A stretch of 44,833 nucleotides of DNA from an uncultured Collinsella sp. (GTDB lineage: Bacteria > Actinomycetota > Coriobacteriia > Coriobacteriales > Coriobacteriaceae): contig URWW01000013.1 in assembly GCA_900551665.1 (NCBI GenBank), positions 1-44,833 on the forward strand, given 5' to 3'. The translations under genes and the position numbers were made by a program. The stretch's first letter is position 1, and each line of letters begins with the position of its first letter. This document shows positions 15,098 to 23,796 of this stretch, in pieces. Below the pieces are notes generated by a model. That model saw only the letters and a program-made list of their open reading frames with translations. It had not been told where the DNA came from and did no database searches.

Positions 15098-17974
15098 CTA
15101 GACGAGTTTGACGATGGGGGCGAATCCCTTCATGAGCTTCTTGGTCTGACCGGAACGCTCGAACTGGACCTCGATCATATCGCCGGCGGCGGAGATGACC
15201 GTGCCGGGGCCGAACGTCTTGTGGCTCACGCGGTCGCCGGCGACGAACGTCGTGGCAGCGGCCTCGACATCCACCTTGCGCTCGACCGTTGCCGAGACGG
15301 CGCTCTTCTTGGGGCGCGGGGCGCCGGAACCGAAGGTCGCGGGACCACGGTCGGGCGAAGCGACGCGGCCCGCCTGGGCGCTGACGCCCGTACGGCGCTG
15401 CGTGCCCGGCGTCGAACGCGTATAGGAACCGAAGACGCGGCCGCCGTACATGTCCGAGCCCCGACCCGACCCGAAGGTCCCTCGGCGGTCGCCGCGCTTC
15501 TCCCAGCCGGTGCCCTCGAACCCGGAGGACCCTATCCCGGAGAACTCGATGTTCTCGGTGGGAATCTCGTTCACAAAGCGCGAGCGCGGGTTGGCCTGCG
15601 TGGAACCGTAGGTGCGACGCGTGGCGGCGTAGGTGAGGAACAGGCGCTTGCGGGCGCGCGTGATGGCAACGTAGGCCAGGCGGCGCTCCTCCTCCAGCTT
15701 TGCCGGGTCGTCGTCTGACCAGCCGGCGACGTGCGGGAAGATGCCCTCCTCCATGCCGGCCACGAACACCGCGGGAAACTCCAGGCCCTTGGCGGAGTGG
15801 ACCGTCATCATGGTGATGGCGTGGCTCTCCCCCGCCAGGGCGTCCAGGTCGCTACGCAGGGCCAACCACTCGAGCAGGGCCGGCAGGGCCTTGCAGGCGA
15901 GCGGGCCGTACATGCGCTCGACCTCGACCGCGGCGAGAGCGGCGGCGTTCGGAGCGGGAGCGGGCGCCATGGAAGGGTTCGCCAATGCATCGGACAGCGC
16001 ACTCGCAGCAGCGGTCATTGCGGCGCCCATCGGCATCGCGGTGTCAGCAGGCATGGGGGCGACCTCCGGTACGTCCGCCACACCGGCGGCGCGCAGCTCC
16101 TCGAGGCTCTCGAGCGTGCCCTCGATGTCCTCGTGCGTCTCCTCGAATTCAGCGGCGACGCCCAAGAACTCCTGGATGTTCTCGGCTCGGGACTCGGCCT
16201 CCATAGTGCCCTCGGCGCGGAACGCCTGCACCAGGCCGCTCTTGTCCACGATCATCTCGACGACGTCCTTGAGCTCGCCGTCCATGCGGCGTCCCTCGCG
16301 CACGATGTTCACAAAGTCGCCGAGGGCATGACGCACCTTGGCGGAGAACATGCCCGTCTCGGCGATGGCGAGCTCGCACGCCTGGAAGAACGAGCAAGCG
16401 TTCATGCGGGCTAGGTCCTCGATCTTGCCGATAGAGGTTGAGCCGATGCCGCGGCGCGGGGTGTTGATGACGCGCTTGACGCTCATCTCGTCCGCGGGGT
16501 TCACGATCATCTTGAGATACGCCATGACATCGCGGATCTCGGCGCGGTCGAAGAATCGCGTGCCGCCCACGATCTTGTAGGGCACACCGGCGCGCAGGAA
16601 CATATCTTCCAAGATACGGGACTGCGCGTTCGTACGGTAGAAGACGGCCATGTCGTCATAGCTGGTGCCGGCAGCGCGCAGTTTCTCGATCTCGGAGGCG
16701 ATCCAGCGCCCCTCGTCGCGCTCGTCGCTCGCCTGATAGGCCTGGATCTTCTCGCCGTCGCCCAAATCGGTGAACAGGCGCTTCTCCTTGCGCTGCGAGT
16801 TGTTGCGCACCACGGCGTTGGCGGCGGCCAGAATATGGCCGGTCGAACGGTAATTCTGCTCAAGCTTGACCACCTTGGCCTGCTTGAAATCCTTCTCGAA
16901 GTCGAGGATGTTCGAGATGTCGGCGCCGCGCCAAGAGTAAATCGACTGATCGTCGTCGCCCACGACCATGAGGTTCTGGCACTTGGCGGCGAGCAGGTTG
17001 GCGATCTCGTACTGGACATGGTTGGTGTCCTGGTACTCGTCGACGCTGATGTAGCGGAAGCGCTCCTGGTACTTCTCGAGCACCTCGGGGCGAGTACGCA
17101 GCAGCTCGAGCGTGCGCACGAGCAGGTCGTCGAAGTCCATGGCGTTCGCGGCGCGCAGACGGCGCTCCAGCTCCAGGTACACCTGGGCAGCCTTCTGCTC
17201 CTGCGGTGAGCTCGCCTTCTCGATGAGCTCCTCCGGGCCGATCATGGCGTTTTTGGCCGTGGAGATCTTGGAGCGGATCATGTTGATGGGGTACTGCTTT
17301 TGCTCGATGCCCAGGTGGGTCATGATCTCGCGCACCATGCGGCGGGAATCGTCATCGTCGTAAATGGTGAACTGGCCGGTGTAGCCGAGCAGATCGGCAT
17401 CCTCGCGCAGCATACGCACGCACATGGCATGGAAGGTGCACACCCACATGCCGCGCATACCGCCGTCGGGCAGCATGGCGGAGAGACGCTCGCGCATCTC
17501 CGCGGCGGCCTTGTTGGTGAACGTGATGGCGAGAATCTGCCAAGGGCGAATGCCCAGGTCGCCGATCATGCGGGCGATACGGAACGTAAGCACGCGCGTC
17601 TTGCCCGATCCAGCGCCGGCGAGCACGAGCAGTGGGCCCTCGGTGGTGAGGACCGCCTCGCGCTGGGCGGGGTTGAGCGTGTCGATGTCGACGAGGGGAC
17701 GCGCCGGGGCGGGAGCTGGGGTGGCAGCGTTCGGGGCCGCCGCATACGCCGGGGCAGAGCCGTGCGCCGGGGCGACAGCGGGAGCCGGGGCGACGGGGGC
17801 GTGCGACGGGACGGGAGCTGGGACGGCGGCGGGGGCCGTGGGCTCATAGTCCACGGGGATGTAGTCGGCGGGAACCTCGACATGGTCGGGCGTTGCGCCA
17901 TACGCGTCGAGCGGCACGAGGTCGGGCTCGGGGGTCGCGGATGCCGTGTCCCACAGATTCGGCTGATCGGTCAT
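15098..17974 (-). CDS. pcrA: ATP-dependent DNA helicase PcrA/UvrD
   Basis: This is a 958-residue superfamily 1A helicase acting in repair and in clearing replication forks. The helicase core starts near residue 98 (LNPAQREAVLTTEGPLLVLAG). It has Walker A AGAGSGKT, DEYQDTN, GDDDQSIYSWRGAD, QNYRST and TVHSAKGLEFPAVFVAGMEEG. The C-terminal tail ends in a Tudor-like DRVSHKTFGPGTVIS..IEVQF module, as in PcrA. Unusual are an Ala/Pro-rich N-terminal extension of about 95 residues and a low-complexity Ala/Met/Pro insertion around 640-690. Both look like disordered linkers. ATG 17974 follows TTGGAGAGAGC. A TATACT -10 box lies at 18034-18029. Confidence 0.95.
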   Translation of the reverse strand: MTDQPNLWDTASATPEPDLVPLDAYGATPDHVEVPADYIPVDYEPTAPAAVPAPVPSHAPVAPAPAVAPAHGSAPAYAAAPNAATPAPAPARPLVDIDTLNPAQREAVLTTEGPLLVLAGAGSGKTRVLTFRIARMIGDLGIRPWQILAITFTNKAAAEMRERLSAMLPDGGMRGMWVCTFHAMCVRMLREDADLLGYTGQFTIYDDDDSRRMVREIMTHLGIEQKQYPINMIRSKISTAKNAMIGPEELIEKASSPQEQKAAQVYLELERRLRAANAMDFDDLLVRTLELLRTRPEVLEKYQERFRYISVDEYQDTNHVQYEIANLLAAKCQNLMVVGDDDQSIYSWRGADISNILDFEKDFKQAKVVKLEQNYRSTGHILAAANAVVRNNSQRKEKRLFTDLGDGEKIQAYQASDERDEGRWIASEIEKLRAAGTSYDDMAVFYRTNAQSRILEDMFLRAGVPYKIVGGTRFFDRAEIRDVMAYLKMIVNPADEMSVKRVINTPRRGIGSTSIGKIEDLARMNACSFFQACELAIAETGMFSAKVRHALGDFVNIVREGRRMDGELKDVVEMIVDKSGLVQAFRAEGTMEAESRAENIQEFLGVAAEFEETHEDIEGTLESLEELRAAGVADVPEVAPMPADTAMPMGAAMTAAASALSDALANPSMAPAPAPNAAALAAVEVERMYGPLACKALPALLEWLALRSDLDALAGESHAITMMTVHSAKGLEFPAVFVAGMEEGIFPHVAGWSDDDPAKLEEERRLAYVAITRARKRLFLTYAATRRTYGSTQANPRSRFVNEIPTENIEFSGIGSSGFEGTGWEKRGDRRGTFGSGRGSDMYGGRVFGSYTRSTPGTQRRTGVSAQAGRVASPDRGPATFGSGAPRPKKSAVSATVERKVDVEAAATTFVAGDRVSHKTFGPGTVISAAGDMIEVQFERSGQTKKLMKGFAPIVKLV

Positions 17975-18128
17975 GCTCTCTCCAAAACACACGAGGGCGC
18001 AAGGCCGGCCTTCAACTTGATCTCATTCAGTATACCGAGGCGTGCGGATAGAAACGCCCAATGCGAGCGGATGAACCCCTTCTCCGCAAGTGGGGCCGCG
18101 CGCGGGTGATTTGCGGCCCGTGCAAAAT

Positions 18129-18162
18129 GCAGCTTATGAACGATTGGAGCTTATGAACGATT
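18129..18162 (+). repeat. Tandem pair of the 17-bp unit
   Basis: GCAGCTTATGAACGATT (18129-18145) is followed immediately by GGAGCTTATGAACGATT (18146-18162). They differ at one base. The second is identical to the unit at 12459-12475. Confidence 0.85.
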
Positions 18163-18219
18163 TTGATTTTGCCTCACGGTACGACCCATTAAAAGCCCAG
18201 GTAGAAAGCGTGCAATATC

Positions 18220-18250
18220 GCAGCTTATGAACGAATCGTTCATAAGCTGC
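18220..18250. repeat. 31-base perfect palindrome of the 17-bp repeat family
   Basis: The 15-base arms GCAGCTTATGAACGA and complement flank a single central A. AAAAA follows on the plus strand, and TTTTT precedes the element on the minus strand, so polarity is wrong for a terminator of metA or pcrA. The same architecture is seen at 12533-12565. Confidence 0.8.
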
Positions 18251-18381
18251 AAAAATTGCCAGCGAAATCGTGCATAAGTTCCAAGGCCCCCGCGCGTCCG
18301 TCGCAGGCCGCAGGCCGCACGTCCGCCCCGTCGCGGTCGCGCTCCCATCACAGGCCGCAGCCCCCTGCCACCGCGGTGTGC

Positions 18382-19302
18382 CTACGCGCCGACGCAGGTC
18401 ACGTCGTAGGGCGTGGTCTGATACACGTAGTAGTTGAGCCAGTTGGTGTAGAGCAACTGGGCCTGCGCGCGCCACGAGCACAGAGGCTCGAGCGCGGGAT
18501 CGTCATCGGGGAAATAGTTCACCGGCACATCGGGATCTATCCCGGCGCGAACGTCGCGCTCGTACTCAAGGCGCAGCGTGTCGGCGTCGTACTCGGGATG
18601 GCCGAACACGAAGAACCGTCGGCTGTCCACGCTCTTCACCAAGTACAGGCCTGCCTCATCGGAGCTCGCGATGACTTCGAGCTCGGGATGCGCACGGACG
18701 GCGCCCTCGTCCACGCCGGCATAGCGCGAGTGGACGGCAAGGAAGCGATCGTCCAGGCCGCGGACGAGCGGGGAGCTCGGCTTTTCCAAACGATGCTCGT
18801 ACACGCCGGAAAGCTTGGCGGGTAGCTCGTGCTTGTCGATCCCGTAATGATGGAACAGACCCGCCTGCGCGCCCCAGCAGATATGCAGCGTGGAGTGAAC
18901 GTTGGTGGCGGACCAATCCATGATCTCCACGAGCTCGTCCCAATAGTCGACGTCGGGGAAATCGAGTTTCTCGACCGGGGCGCCGGTGATGATCAGCCCA
19001 TCGAAGCGCTCATCGCGCACCTCGTCGAACGTGCGGTAAAAGGTCTCCAGATGCTCATGGGAGACGTTCTTGGCCTCGTGGCTGCGCGTGCGCAGCAGCT
19101 CGACCTCGATCTGCAACGGCGTGTTCGAGAGCTTCCGCATGATCTGCGTCTCGGTTGCGATTTTGGTCGGCATGAGGTTCAAGATCAGCACGCGCAGTGG
19201 ACGGATGTCCTGATGCAGCGCGCGATACTCGGTCATGACAAAGATGTTCTCGCTCTCGAGCGCCGCGGTCGCGGGCAGGGCGTCGGGGATGCGGATGGGC
19301 AT
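18382..19302 (-). CDS. metA: Homoserine O-acyltransferase MetA (probably acetyl-specific)
   Basis: This 306-residue enzyme catalyses the first committed step of methionine synthesis, acylating homoserine. The opening MPIRIPDALPA and ILNLMPTKIATETQ are typical. The nucleophile is C142 in HICWGAQAGL, and the His/Glu of the triad lie in FFVFGHPEYD. Residue 111, in ITGAPVEKLDF, is Glu. In the MetA family Glu at 111 goes with acetyl-CoA and Gly with succinyl-CoA, so I predict O-acetylhomoserine as product. ATG 19302 follows AAAGGAGG. It lies 45 bases behind the EamA permease gene and is probably cotranscribed with it. No SAM riboswitch is recognised. Confidence 0.95.
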   Translation of the reverse strand: MPIRIPDALPATAALESENIFVMTEYRALHQDIRPLRVLILNLMPTKIATETQIMRKLSNTPLQIEVELLRTRSHEAKNVSHEHLETFYRTFDEVRDERFDGLIITGAPVEKLDFPDVDYWDELVEIMDWSATNVHSTLHICWGAQAGLFHHYGIDKHELPAKLSGVYEHRLEKPSSPLVRGLDDRFLAVHSRYAGVDEGAVRAHPELEVIASSDEAGLYLVKSVDSRRFFVFGHPEYDADTLRLEYERDVRAGIDPDVPVNYFPDDDPALEPLCSWRAQAQLLYTNWLNYYVYQTTPYDVTCVGA

Positions 19303-19347
19303 GGGGCCTCCTTTATCGCGGTCACCCCATGGTACGACAAACGGCGC

Positions 19348-20268
19348 CTACGCGACGAGCGGCATCATGGCGATGATCAACGCGAAGCCCGCAAGGTCGG
19401 CCGGCGAGAACACGACGCCGATCCACAGGGCGCTCAGCACCGTGGCGGAAATGGGCTCGACCGTGGAGAGCATCGCCGTCTTGAGCGAGCCGATCTCGCG
19501 CACGCCCTGCATGTAGAACAGATACGAACACCAGGTGCCCAAGACCACGAGCGCGGCGAACACCACCCAGCACGACACGTCGAAAGTGGCGGCCGCCTGC
19601 CCCCAATCAGGCACGAAGGGTGCGGTGGCGAGGCCCACCGTCAACATGGCCCAACCGTTGACCGCCGCGACGCCGTACCGGGCCAGGATGCGGCGGGGAA
19701 ACACCGCCAGGCCCGCACCGCCGAGAGCGGCGAGCAGGCCGAATGCGAGGCCCGCCGGGGGAAGCGCCATCCGAGAGGGGTCTCCGCCGGTGGTTATGAG
19801 GAACGTGCCGCCCAATGCGAGGACCATGCCGATGACCTCGCGCCGCCTGGGCGCACGGCGGCCGACCACGCATGCGACCGCCGCGACGGGCAGGAGCTGC
19901 AGGCTCTGCAGGACCGTTGCCGTGGCGGAATTGGTCGCCTGGATGGCCATGAGATAGGAGAACTGGTTGAGGAACAACCCGCCGCCCGTGAAGAGCAGCA
20001 GGTCGCGCACGGCCGATTTGTCGCGCAGGAGCTCGATGGGCCGGCGATCGCCGCGCGCGGCGGAGAGCAGCAGGAACAAGATGCCCGCGAGGACCATGCG
20101 GACGCTCATCACCCACATGGGGTCGATGCCGCTGGAACGGAACAGATAGCTCACGGCCGTGCCGGAAAAGCCCCACAGGGCCCCGCCCGTCAGGGCATAC
20201 GCCATGCCGCGCAGGTTCATGTGATACGACCCGGCGTGCGATGCCGCGCCGGCGTGCGTCTCCGCCAT
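19348..20268 (-). CDS. DMT-superfamily (EamA) transporter
   Basis: This is a 306-residue membrane protein with about 10 helices made of two EamA repeats. The first repeat starts at GMAYALTGGALWGFSGTAVSYLF (about residues 20-42). The second starts near residue 160 and includes the conserved SLKTAMLSTVEPISATVLS near the end. Members export amino acids or other small metabolites. Being first in a two-gene unit with metA makes a methionine-pathway or sulphur-amino-acid solute conceivable, but nothing in the sequence shows the substrate. I use ATG 20268, with GGAGGG 7 bases upstream; ATG 20271 and upstream codons are also in frame. Confidence 0.87.
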   Translation of the reverse strand: MAETHAGAASHAGSYHMNLRGMAYALTGGALWGFSGTAVSYLFRSSGIDPMWVMSVRMVLAGILFLLLSAARGDRRPIELLRDKSAVRDLLLFTGGGLFLNQFSYLMAIQATNSATATVLQSLQLLPVAAVACVVGRRAPRRREVIGMVLALGGTFLITTGGDPSRMALPPAGLAFGLLAALGGAGLAVFPRRILARYGVAAVNGWAMLTVGLATAPFVPDWGQAAATFDVSCWVVFAALVVLGTWCSYLFYMQGVREIGSLKTAMLSTVEPISATVLSALWIGVVFSPADLAGFALIIAMMPLVA

Positions 20269-20318
20269 CATCCATCCCTCCATCTTCGGCAACCGAATCG
20301 TCGATCGCCACCCATCAT

Positions 20319-20347
20319 GTCATATCGCCCATCTCGCATGACGTCAA
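20319..20347 (-). promoter_or_regulatory. Promoter of the EamA-metA unit
   Basis: On the minus strand TTGACG (20347-20342) and TATGAC (20324-20319) are exactly 17 bases apart. The start of transcription would be near 20312, giving a leader of about 44 bases. Confidence 0.55.
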
Positions 20348-20418
20348 AATACGCACTCCCCCTGCACTACACGCGATTCCCGCTTTCCCGTGTCGCCCGG
20401 GACCCGTGCAGGGCAATG

Positions 20419-20491
20419 CGCCCGGCCCGAACGCATCGTTCAAGCCGGGCGACTCCATACCCCGGAAGTGCCTGAGGGGAAGCACTCGGGG
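20419..20491 (-). terminator. Two stacked hairpins after the PTS operon
   Basis: Hairpin one (20460-20491, nearest the IID stop) pairs CCCCG and AGTGC with GCACT and CGGGG around a 10-base loop with a 2-base bulge. Hairpin two (20419-20451) pairs CGCCCGGC with GCCGGGCG, with an inner GAACG-CAT-CGTTC stem. They lie 17 and 57 bases beyond the stop codon. Neither has a T-run, so they may act as RNA-stabilising ends or a Rho-assisted terminator. Confidence 0.45.
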
Positions 20492-20507
20492 CGTCATATG
20501 GCCTCTC

Positions 20508-21332
20508 TTAGGCGAGGAATCCGAAGAACGCGCCGACCAGGGCGATCGCAATCGTCATGAGCAGGATGCCCGTCGCCTTCATCCCCTTCTTGAGGCAGCC
20601 GTACATGAGGAACACGTACAGCAGCGAGAGCAGGGAGGGGAAGATCTGATCGAGGTACGACTGCATCTCGAAGGTAGTCTCGCCAATGGTCATCGCCAGC
20701 GGCGTGGACAGGGCGACCATGCTCGCGCTCATGCCGCCGATGACCATGAGGCCGACGATCGTGGCGCCCTTGCTGAGCTTCTGCAGGACCGCCCCACCGC
20801 GGGCACCCTCGACAAGGCTGGTGCCCGACTTGTAGCCGACCATGGTCAGGAAGTAACGGATGATGATATGGGGGATGTTGAAGATCAGGAGGAACAGGAT
20901 CGGACCCAAGGGGCTGCCCTGCTGGCACAGGGAGATACCGATGCCGCTCGCGATGATGCGCAGCGTGCCCTGGAAGAACGAGTCGCCGATGCCCGCGAAG
21001 GGACCCATGAGACCGACCTTGACGTTGTTGATGATCGAGGTGTCGAACTCTGGGTTCTCGCTCGCCTCGCGCTCGAGCGCCGCCGCCACGCCGGAGATGG
21101 CGCCAACCACGTGGGGCGTGGTGTTGAAGATCGCCATGTGGCGCGTGAGCGCCGCGGCGCGCTCCTCTTTGGTATGCCAGAACCGCTTGATGGCGGGCCA
21201 CATGGCGAGGGCGAAGCCCAGGCCCTGCTGGCGCTCGTAGTTGTAGCAGTTCTCCAGGAAGAAGGAGTTGAGGAACAGCTCCTTCACGAGCTTCTTGTCG
21301 TCAGTGGAAAGCGTGGTCTTCTCGCTACTCAT
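20508..21332 (-). CDS. PTS mannose/fructose/sorbose-family IID component
   Basis: This is a 274-residue IID subunit of the membrane permease complex. Typical elements are LFLNSFFLENCYNYERQQGLGFALAMWP at the N terminus, HMAIFNTTPHVVGAISGVAAALE, and GLMGPFAGIGDSFFQGTLRIIASGIG. The C-terminal helices carry the membrane part. Its ATG (21332) overlaps the stop codon of the IIC gene (ATGAGTAG), with only a distant GGAG, so it depends on translational coupling. IID works with IIC to move the sugar across the membrane. Specificity cannot be read from the sequence. Confidence 0.94.
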   Translation of the reverse strand: MSSEKTTLSTDDKKLVKELFLNSFFLENCYNYERQQGLGFALAMWPAIKRFWHTKEERAAALTRHMAIFNTTPHVVGAISGVAAALEREASENPEFDTSIINNVKVGLMGPFAGIGDSFFQGTLRIIASGIGISLCQQGSPLGPILFLLIFNIPHIIIRYFLTMVGYKSGTSLVEGARGGAVLQKLSKGATIVGLMVIGGMSASMVALSTPLAMTIGETTFEMQSYLDQIFPSLLSLLYVFLMYGCLKKGMKATGILLMTIAIALVGAFFGFLA

Positions 21333-22098
21333 CGAACAGGTCATCTCCCTCGTCAACAGCGGCAGCCTGAGTGCCCGCGGAACCGTTTTCATACGCCACG
21401 ATGAACGCGACGCCGACGCCGATGATGGTGATGGCCATGATCGGCAGCTTGAGATATGCGAAGAGCACGAATCCGAGCAGGAAATATATGAAGTTGCGAC
21501 CGTTCATCATGGGCTGGAGCAGCAGCGCGAAGCCCACGGCGGGGATCATGCCGCCCGCAAGGGTCAGTCCGCTCATGATGACCGGCGGGATCGCCTCGAC
21601 GAACGAGGTGACCGCGGGGGCGCCGAGCAGCACCGCGACGAAACCGACCAGGAAGTACATGCCGCTCTGAAGCATGAGGCCGCCGAAGTTGAGGGCGTGC
21701 ATGCCGCGGACGTTCGCATCGGCGGCGAGCTTCATCGCGAAGTCCATGAACCAGCTTCGAACGATGAAGAGGGCGACCTTGATGGACTGCGCAAGGATGG
21801 AGATGGGCAGGGCCAGGGCCAGGGCGGTCTCGGTACCCTTGCCGGAAATGATGGCGAATGCGGTGCCCAGGCCGGCGCCCACGATGACGTCCGGCGGAAC
21901 CGCGGCGCCGATCTGCATGGCGCCCATGAACACCAGCTCGAGGCTGGCGCCGACGACGAGACCCGTCGCCAGATCGCCCAAGACAAGGCCGACCAGCGGC
22001 GCCACGACGAGCGGGCGCATGACCATGCACGTTCCGGCCATCTTCTCGAGGGTCCAAGCGATGGCCATGACCAAACCGACCATGATCGCTTCGTACAT
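21325..22098 (-). CDS. PTS mannose/fructose/sorbose-family IIC component
   Basis: This is a 257-residue sugar-channel subunit with about 7-8 helices. The hallmarks are PLVVAPLVGLVLGDLATGLVVGASLELVFMGAMQIGAAVPPD (about residues 30-70) and the GAGLGTAFAIISGKG segment. It ends in a short acidic tail (DEGDDLFDE). ATG 22098 follows GGGAAGGAG. It sits 61 bases behind IIB and overlaps IID by 8 bases in one operon with the SIS-domain gene. Confidence 0.94.
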   Translation of the reverse strand: MYEAIMVGLVMAIAWTLEKMAGTCMVMRPLVVAPLVGLVLGDLATGLVVGASLELVFMGAMQIGAAVPPDVIVGAGLGTAFAIISGKGTETALALALPISILAQSIKVALFIVRSWFMDFAMKLAADANVRGMHALNFGGLMLQSGMYFLVGFVAVLLGAPAVTSFVEAIPPVIMSGLTLAGGMIPAVGFALLLQPMMNGRNFIYFLLGFVLFAYLKLPIMAITIIGVGVAFIVAYENGSAGTQAAAVDEGDDLFDE

Positions 22099-22159
22099 AG
22101 GAACTCCTTCCCCTTTACTTCCGGCGAACCGGATTGATACCTGATGTCAGATGCTTGGA

Positions 22160-22639
22160 TTAGAACTTCTCGCGCAGATGCTTGTAGGACTGCGCCGTCG
22201 TCGAGGGGACCTCTTGGACCTCGATTTCGATGCCCATGGCGTCGATGTCGTCGAGAGCCGCCACATCCTCATCGCTCACATACACCATGCGGGAGAACAG
22301 GCGCTTGCCCTCCCCGGAGGCCATGCCTCCCAAATTGACGAGCGGACGGTCGGGAATGAGGTCGAGGAGCCGCTTGACCGTCTCCGGGTCGGGGCAGACC
22401 ACGAACACGCGCATGCTCTCCAGACGGGGGTTCTTGAGCAACTCCGCGGCATCCTCGACGGTGCGCACGGCGAGCTTGACGCCCTCGGGGCAGCACATCT
22501 TCATGATCTGCTTGCGCATCGGGTCGTTCGCCGCCGCATCGCTCGCGATGACGATCGCGTTGAAATCGAGCTTCGACTTCCAGCTGAATGCAACCTGACC
22601 GTGCAAAAGCCTGTCGTCGATTCGGATTCTCTGAATCAT
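22160..22639 (-). CDS. PTS mannose/fructose/sorbose-family IIB component
   Basis: This is a 159-residue cytoplasmic phosphotransfer protein. The phosphorylated His lies at residue 13 in IRIDDRLLHGQVAFSW, the standard IIB motif. LVNLGGMASGEGKRLF and VYVSDED match later family positions. ATG 22639 (MIQRIRIDDR) is chosen over an upstream start because AAAGGA precedes it by 8 bases. No IIA gene is present in the operon or elsewhere in the window, so its phosphate donor must come from another locus. Confidence 0.94.
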   Translation of the reverse strand: MIQRIRIDDRLLHGQVAFSWKSKLDFNAIVIASDAAANDPMRKQIMKMCCPEGVKLAVRTVEDAAELLKNPRLESMRVFVVCPDPETVKRLLDLIPDRPLVNLGGMASGEGKRLFSRMVYVSDEDVAALDDIDAMGIEIEVQEVPSTTAQSYKHLREKF

Positions 22640-22672
22640 GGATATATCCTTTCCCATTCAGGCGCGAAACGC

Positions 22673-23725
22673 CTACAGTTCCTTCGAGATGTACGCGCTG
22701 ATGCCCGCATTGAGCCTGCGCGTGAGGTCCCGCCCGTGGTCATCTGCGAGGCGATACGCGAGCACCTGCGCGAACGTGAGGTGCTCCAAGGCGCCGAACA
22801 GCTCGCTCGCCTCCTCGAACACGAAGTCCCGCGACCCCGTGCCGACACCGCCCACCAAGGCGCAGAAGCCGATCTTCTCGTTCAGGAACGTCGCGATCGC
22901 GCGTGCCTTGTCGGCGTCGGCCCCCTTTCGCGCGAAGATGAGGTACGCGCCCGAAGCGTCGAAGGCGTTTTGCGGACCGTGGATGATCTCCTCGAGCTCG
23001 AAGCTGCGCGTGACCATCGGCACCATTTCCATCGCCTTGATATCCGCCTCGCGGGCGACCGCCCACAAGTCGTCGGCACCGGCGCACATCAGGTAGTCGG
23101 CGCGCATGAGGGAGAAACGGTGCCGGTCGTACCAGGCGAGCGCCCGATCCATTCGCTCGGGCATGACGCCGATGACGGACAGGATCTCATCGTCCATCTG
23201 AGACGCCCCGGCCTCCGAAACGGTCCCCGATTCGATCCCCATCGAGATGGCGAGCTGCCAGCAGCTCAGAATCGTCGTGCAAACGCCGACCGTTCGATAG
23301 AGGAACCGCTCCTCGCCGCACCCCATCTCGATTGCGACATCGGAAGCCGCGGCGATGGGCGATTCGACGTCCGCGGTAATCGAGCACACCGTGCAGCCCG
23401 CCTCATGCAGCTTCTCAACCGCCTCGTACACAAGGCGCGTCGCACCGCCCTGGCTGATGACGACATACAGCGCATCGCGGTCGAAAGAAGTCGCGTACGA
23501 GGTGAACTGGTTCGGGAACACGGGCTGCGCCTCAATGCCCAGGCGATCGAACAGCGGGCAGGCGGCAAGCGCCCCGTTGTAAGAGGATCCGCTGCCGATG
23601 AAGACCACGCGCTTATACCCGCGTCCGGCAATCACATCCATGAGCGAGTCCATGCGCTCGCTTCGAGACCGCACCATCGATTCGAGGATCGGCGGAATCG
23701 AGGCGATTGAATCCAAAAACGTCAA
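22673..23725 (-). CDS. Double-SIS-domain sugar isomerase/deglycase (GlmS-C/FrlB/GfrF-like)
   Basis: This is a 350-residue cytosolic protein with two SIS folds. The first has VVFIGSGSSYNGALAACPLFDRLG (about 40-63) and a YVVISQGGATRLVYEA sugar-phosphate loop. The second contains LMCAGADDLWAVAREADIKAMEM and FELEEIIHGPQNAFD. The latter motif is typical of isomerases and deglycases acting on 6-phosphorylated amino sugars or Amadori products. As the first gene of a PTS operon, it probably acts on the sugar phosphate delivered by that PTS. Fructoselysine- or glucoselysine-type substrates are an attractive guess only. It starts with TTG (23725) behind an excellent AAGGAGGAGCA site. Confidence 0.85.
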   Translation of the reverse strand: MTFLDSIASIPPILESMVRSRSERMDSLMDVIAGRGYKRVVFIGSGSSYNGALAACPLFDRLGIEAQPVFPNQFTSYATSFDRDALYVVISQGGATRLVYEAVEKLHEAGCTVCSITADVESPIAAASDVAIEMGCGEERFLYRTVGVCTTILSCWQLAISMGIESGTVSEAGASQMDDEILSVIGVMPERMDRALAWYDRHRFSLMRADYLMCAGADDLWAVAREADIKAMEMVPMVTRSFELEEIIHGPQNAFDASGAYLIFARKGADADKARAIATFLNEKIGFCALVGGVGTGSRDFVFEEASELFGALEHLTFAQVLAYRLADDHGRDLTRRLNAGISAYISKEL

Positions 23726-23740
23726 TGCTCCTCCTTGCCA

Positions 23741-23796
23741 CTATCAGATATCAGGACAATGCGGGATGTTTCTCGCATTGCTGGTGATATTGATAG
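23741..23796. promoter_or_regulatory. Nested inverted repeat, candidate operator
   Basis: The outer arms CTATCAGATATCA (23741-23753) and TGATATTGATAG (23785-23796) are complementary apart from one extra base. Inner arms CAATGCG (23757-23763) and CGCATTG (23774-23780) are exact. The outer right arm coincides with the likely -10 box of the SIS-PTS promoter, which suits repression by the adjacent GntR-type protein. Confidence 0.45.

Larger units (their letters stand above)
17975..18381. other. Intergenic stretch between metA and pcrA with repeat units
   Basis: No gene is convincing. Near pcrA lies TATACT (minus strand, 18034-18029), a likely -10 box. The middle holds the tandem 17-bp pair at 18129-18162, the palindrome at 18220-18250 and one more unit at 18266-18282 (minus strand, GGAACTTATGCACGATT). 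The part next to metA is plain GC-rich sequence with a short CAGGCCG doublet near 18305. Confidence 0.55.

Noticed and set aside
13732..15111. 459-residue open frame on the plus strand opposite brnQ
   Set aside because: The product is His/Arg/Glu-rich with no domain, typical of antisense frames in GC-rich DNA, and brnQ on the other strand is unmistakable.
19303..20507. SAM or other riboswitch controlling metA
   Set aside because: The gap before metA is only 45 bases. The leader of the EamA-metA unit is about 44 bases, too short for a known SAM aptamer, and the hairpins at 20419-20491 lie upstream of the promoter.
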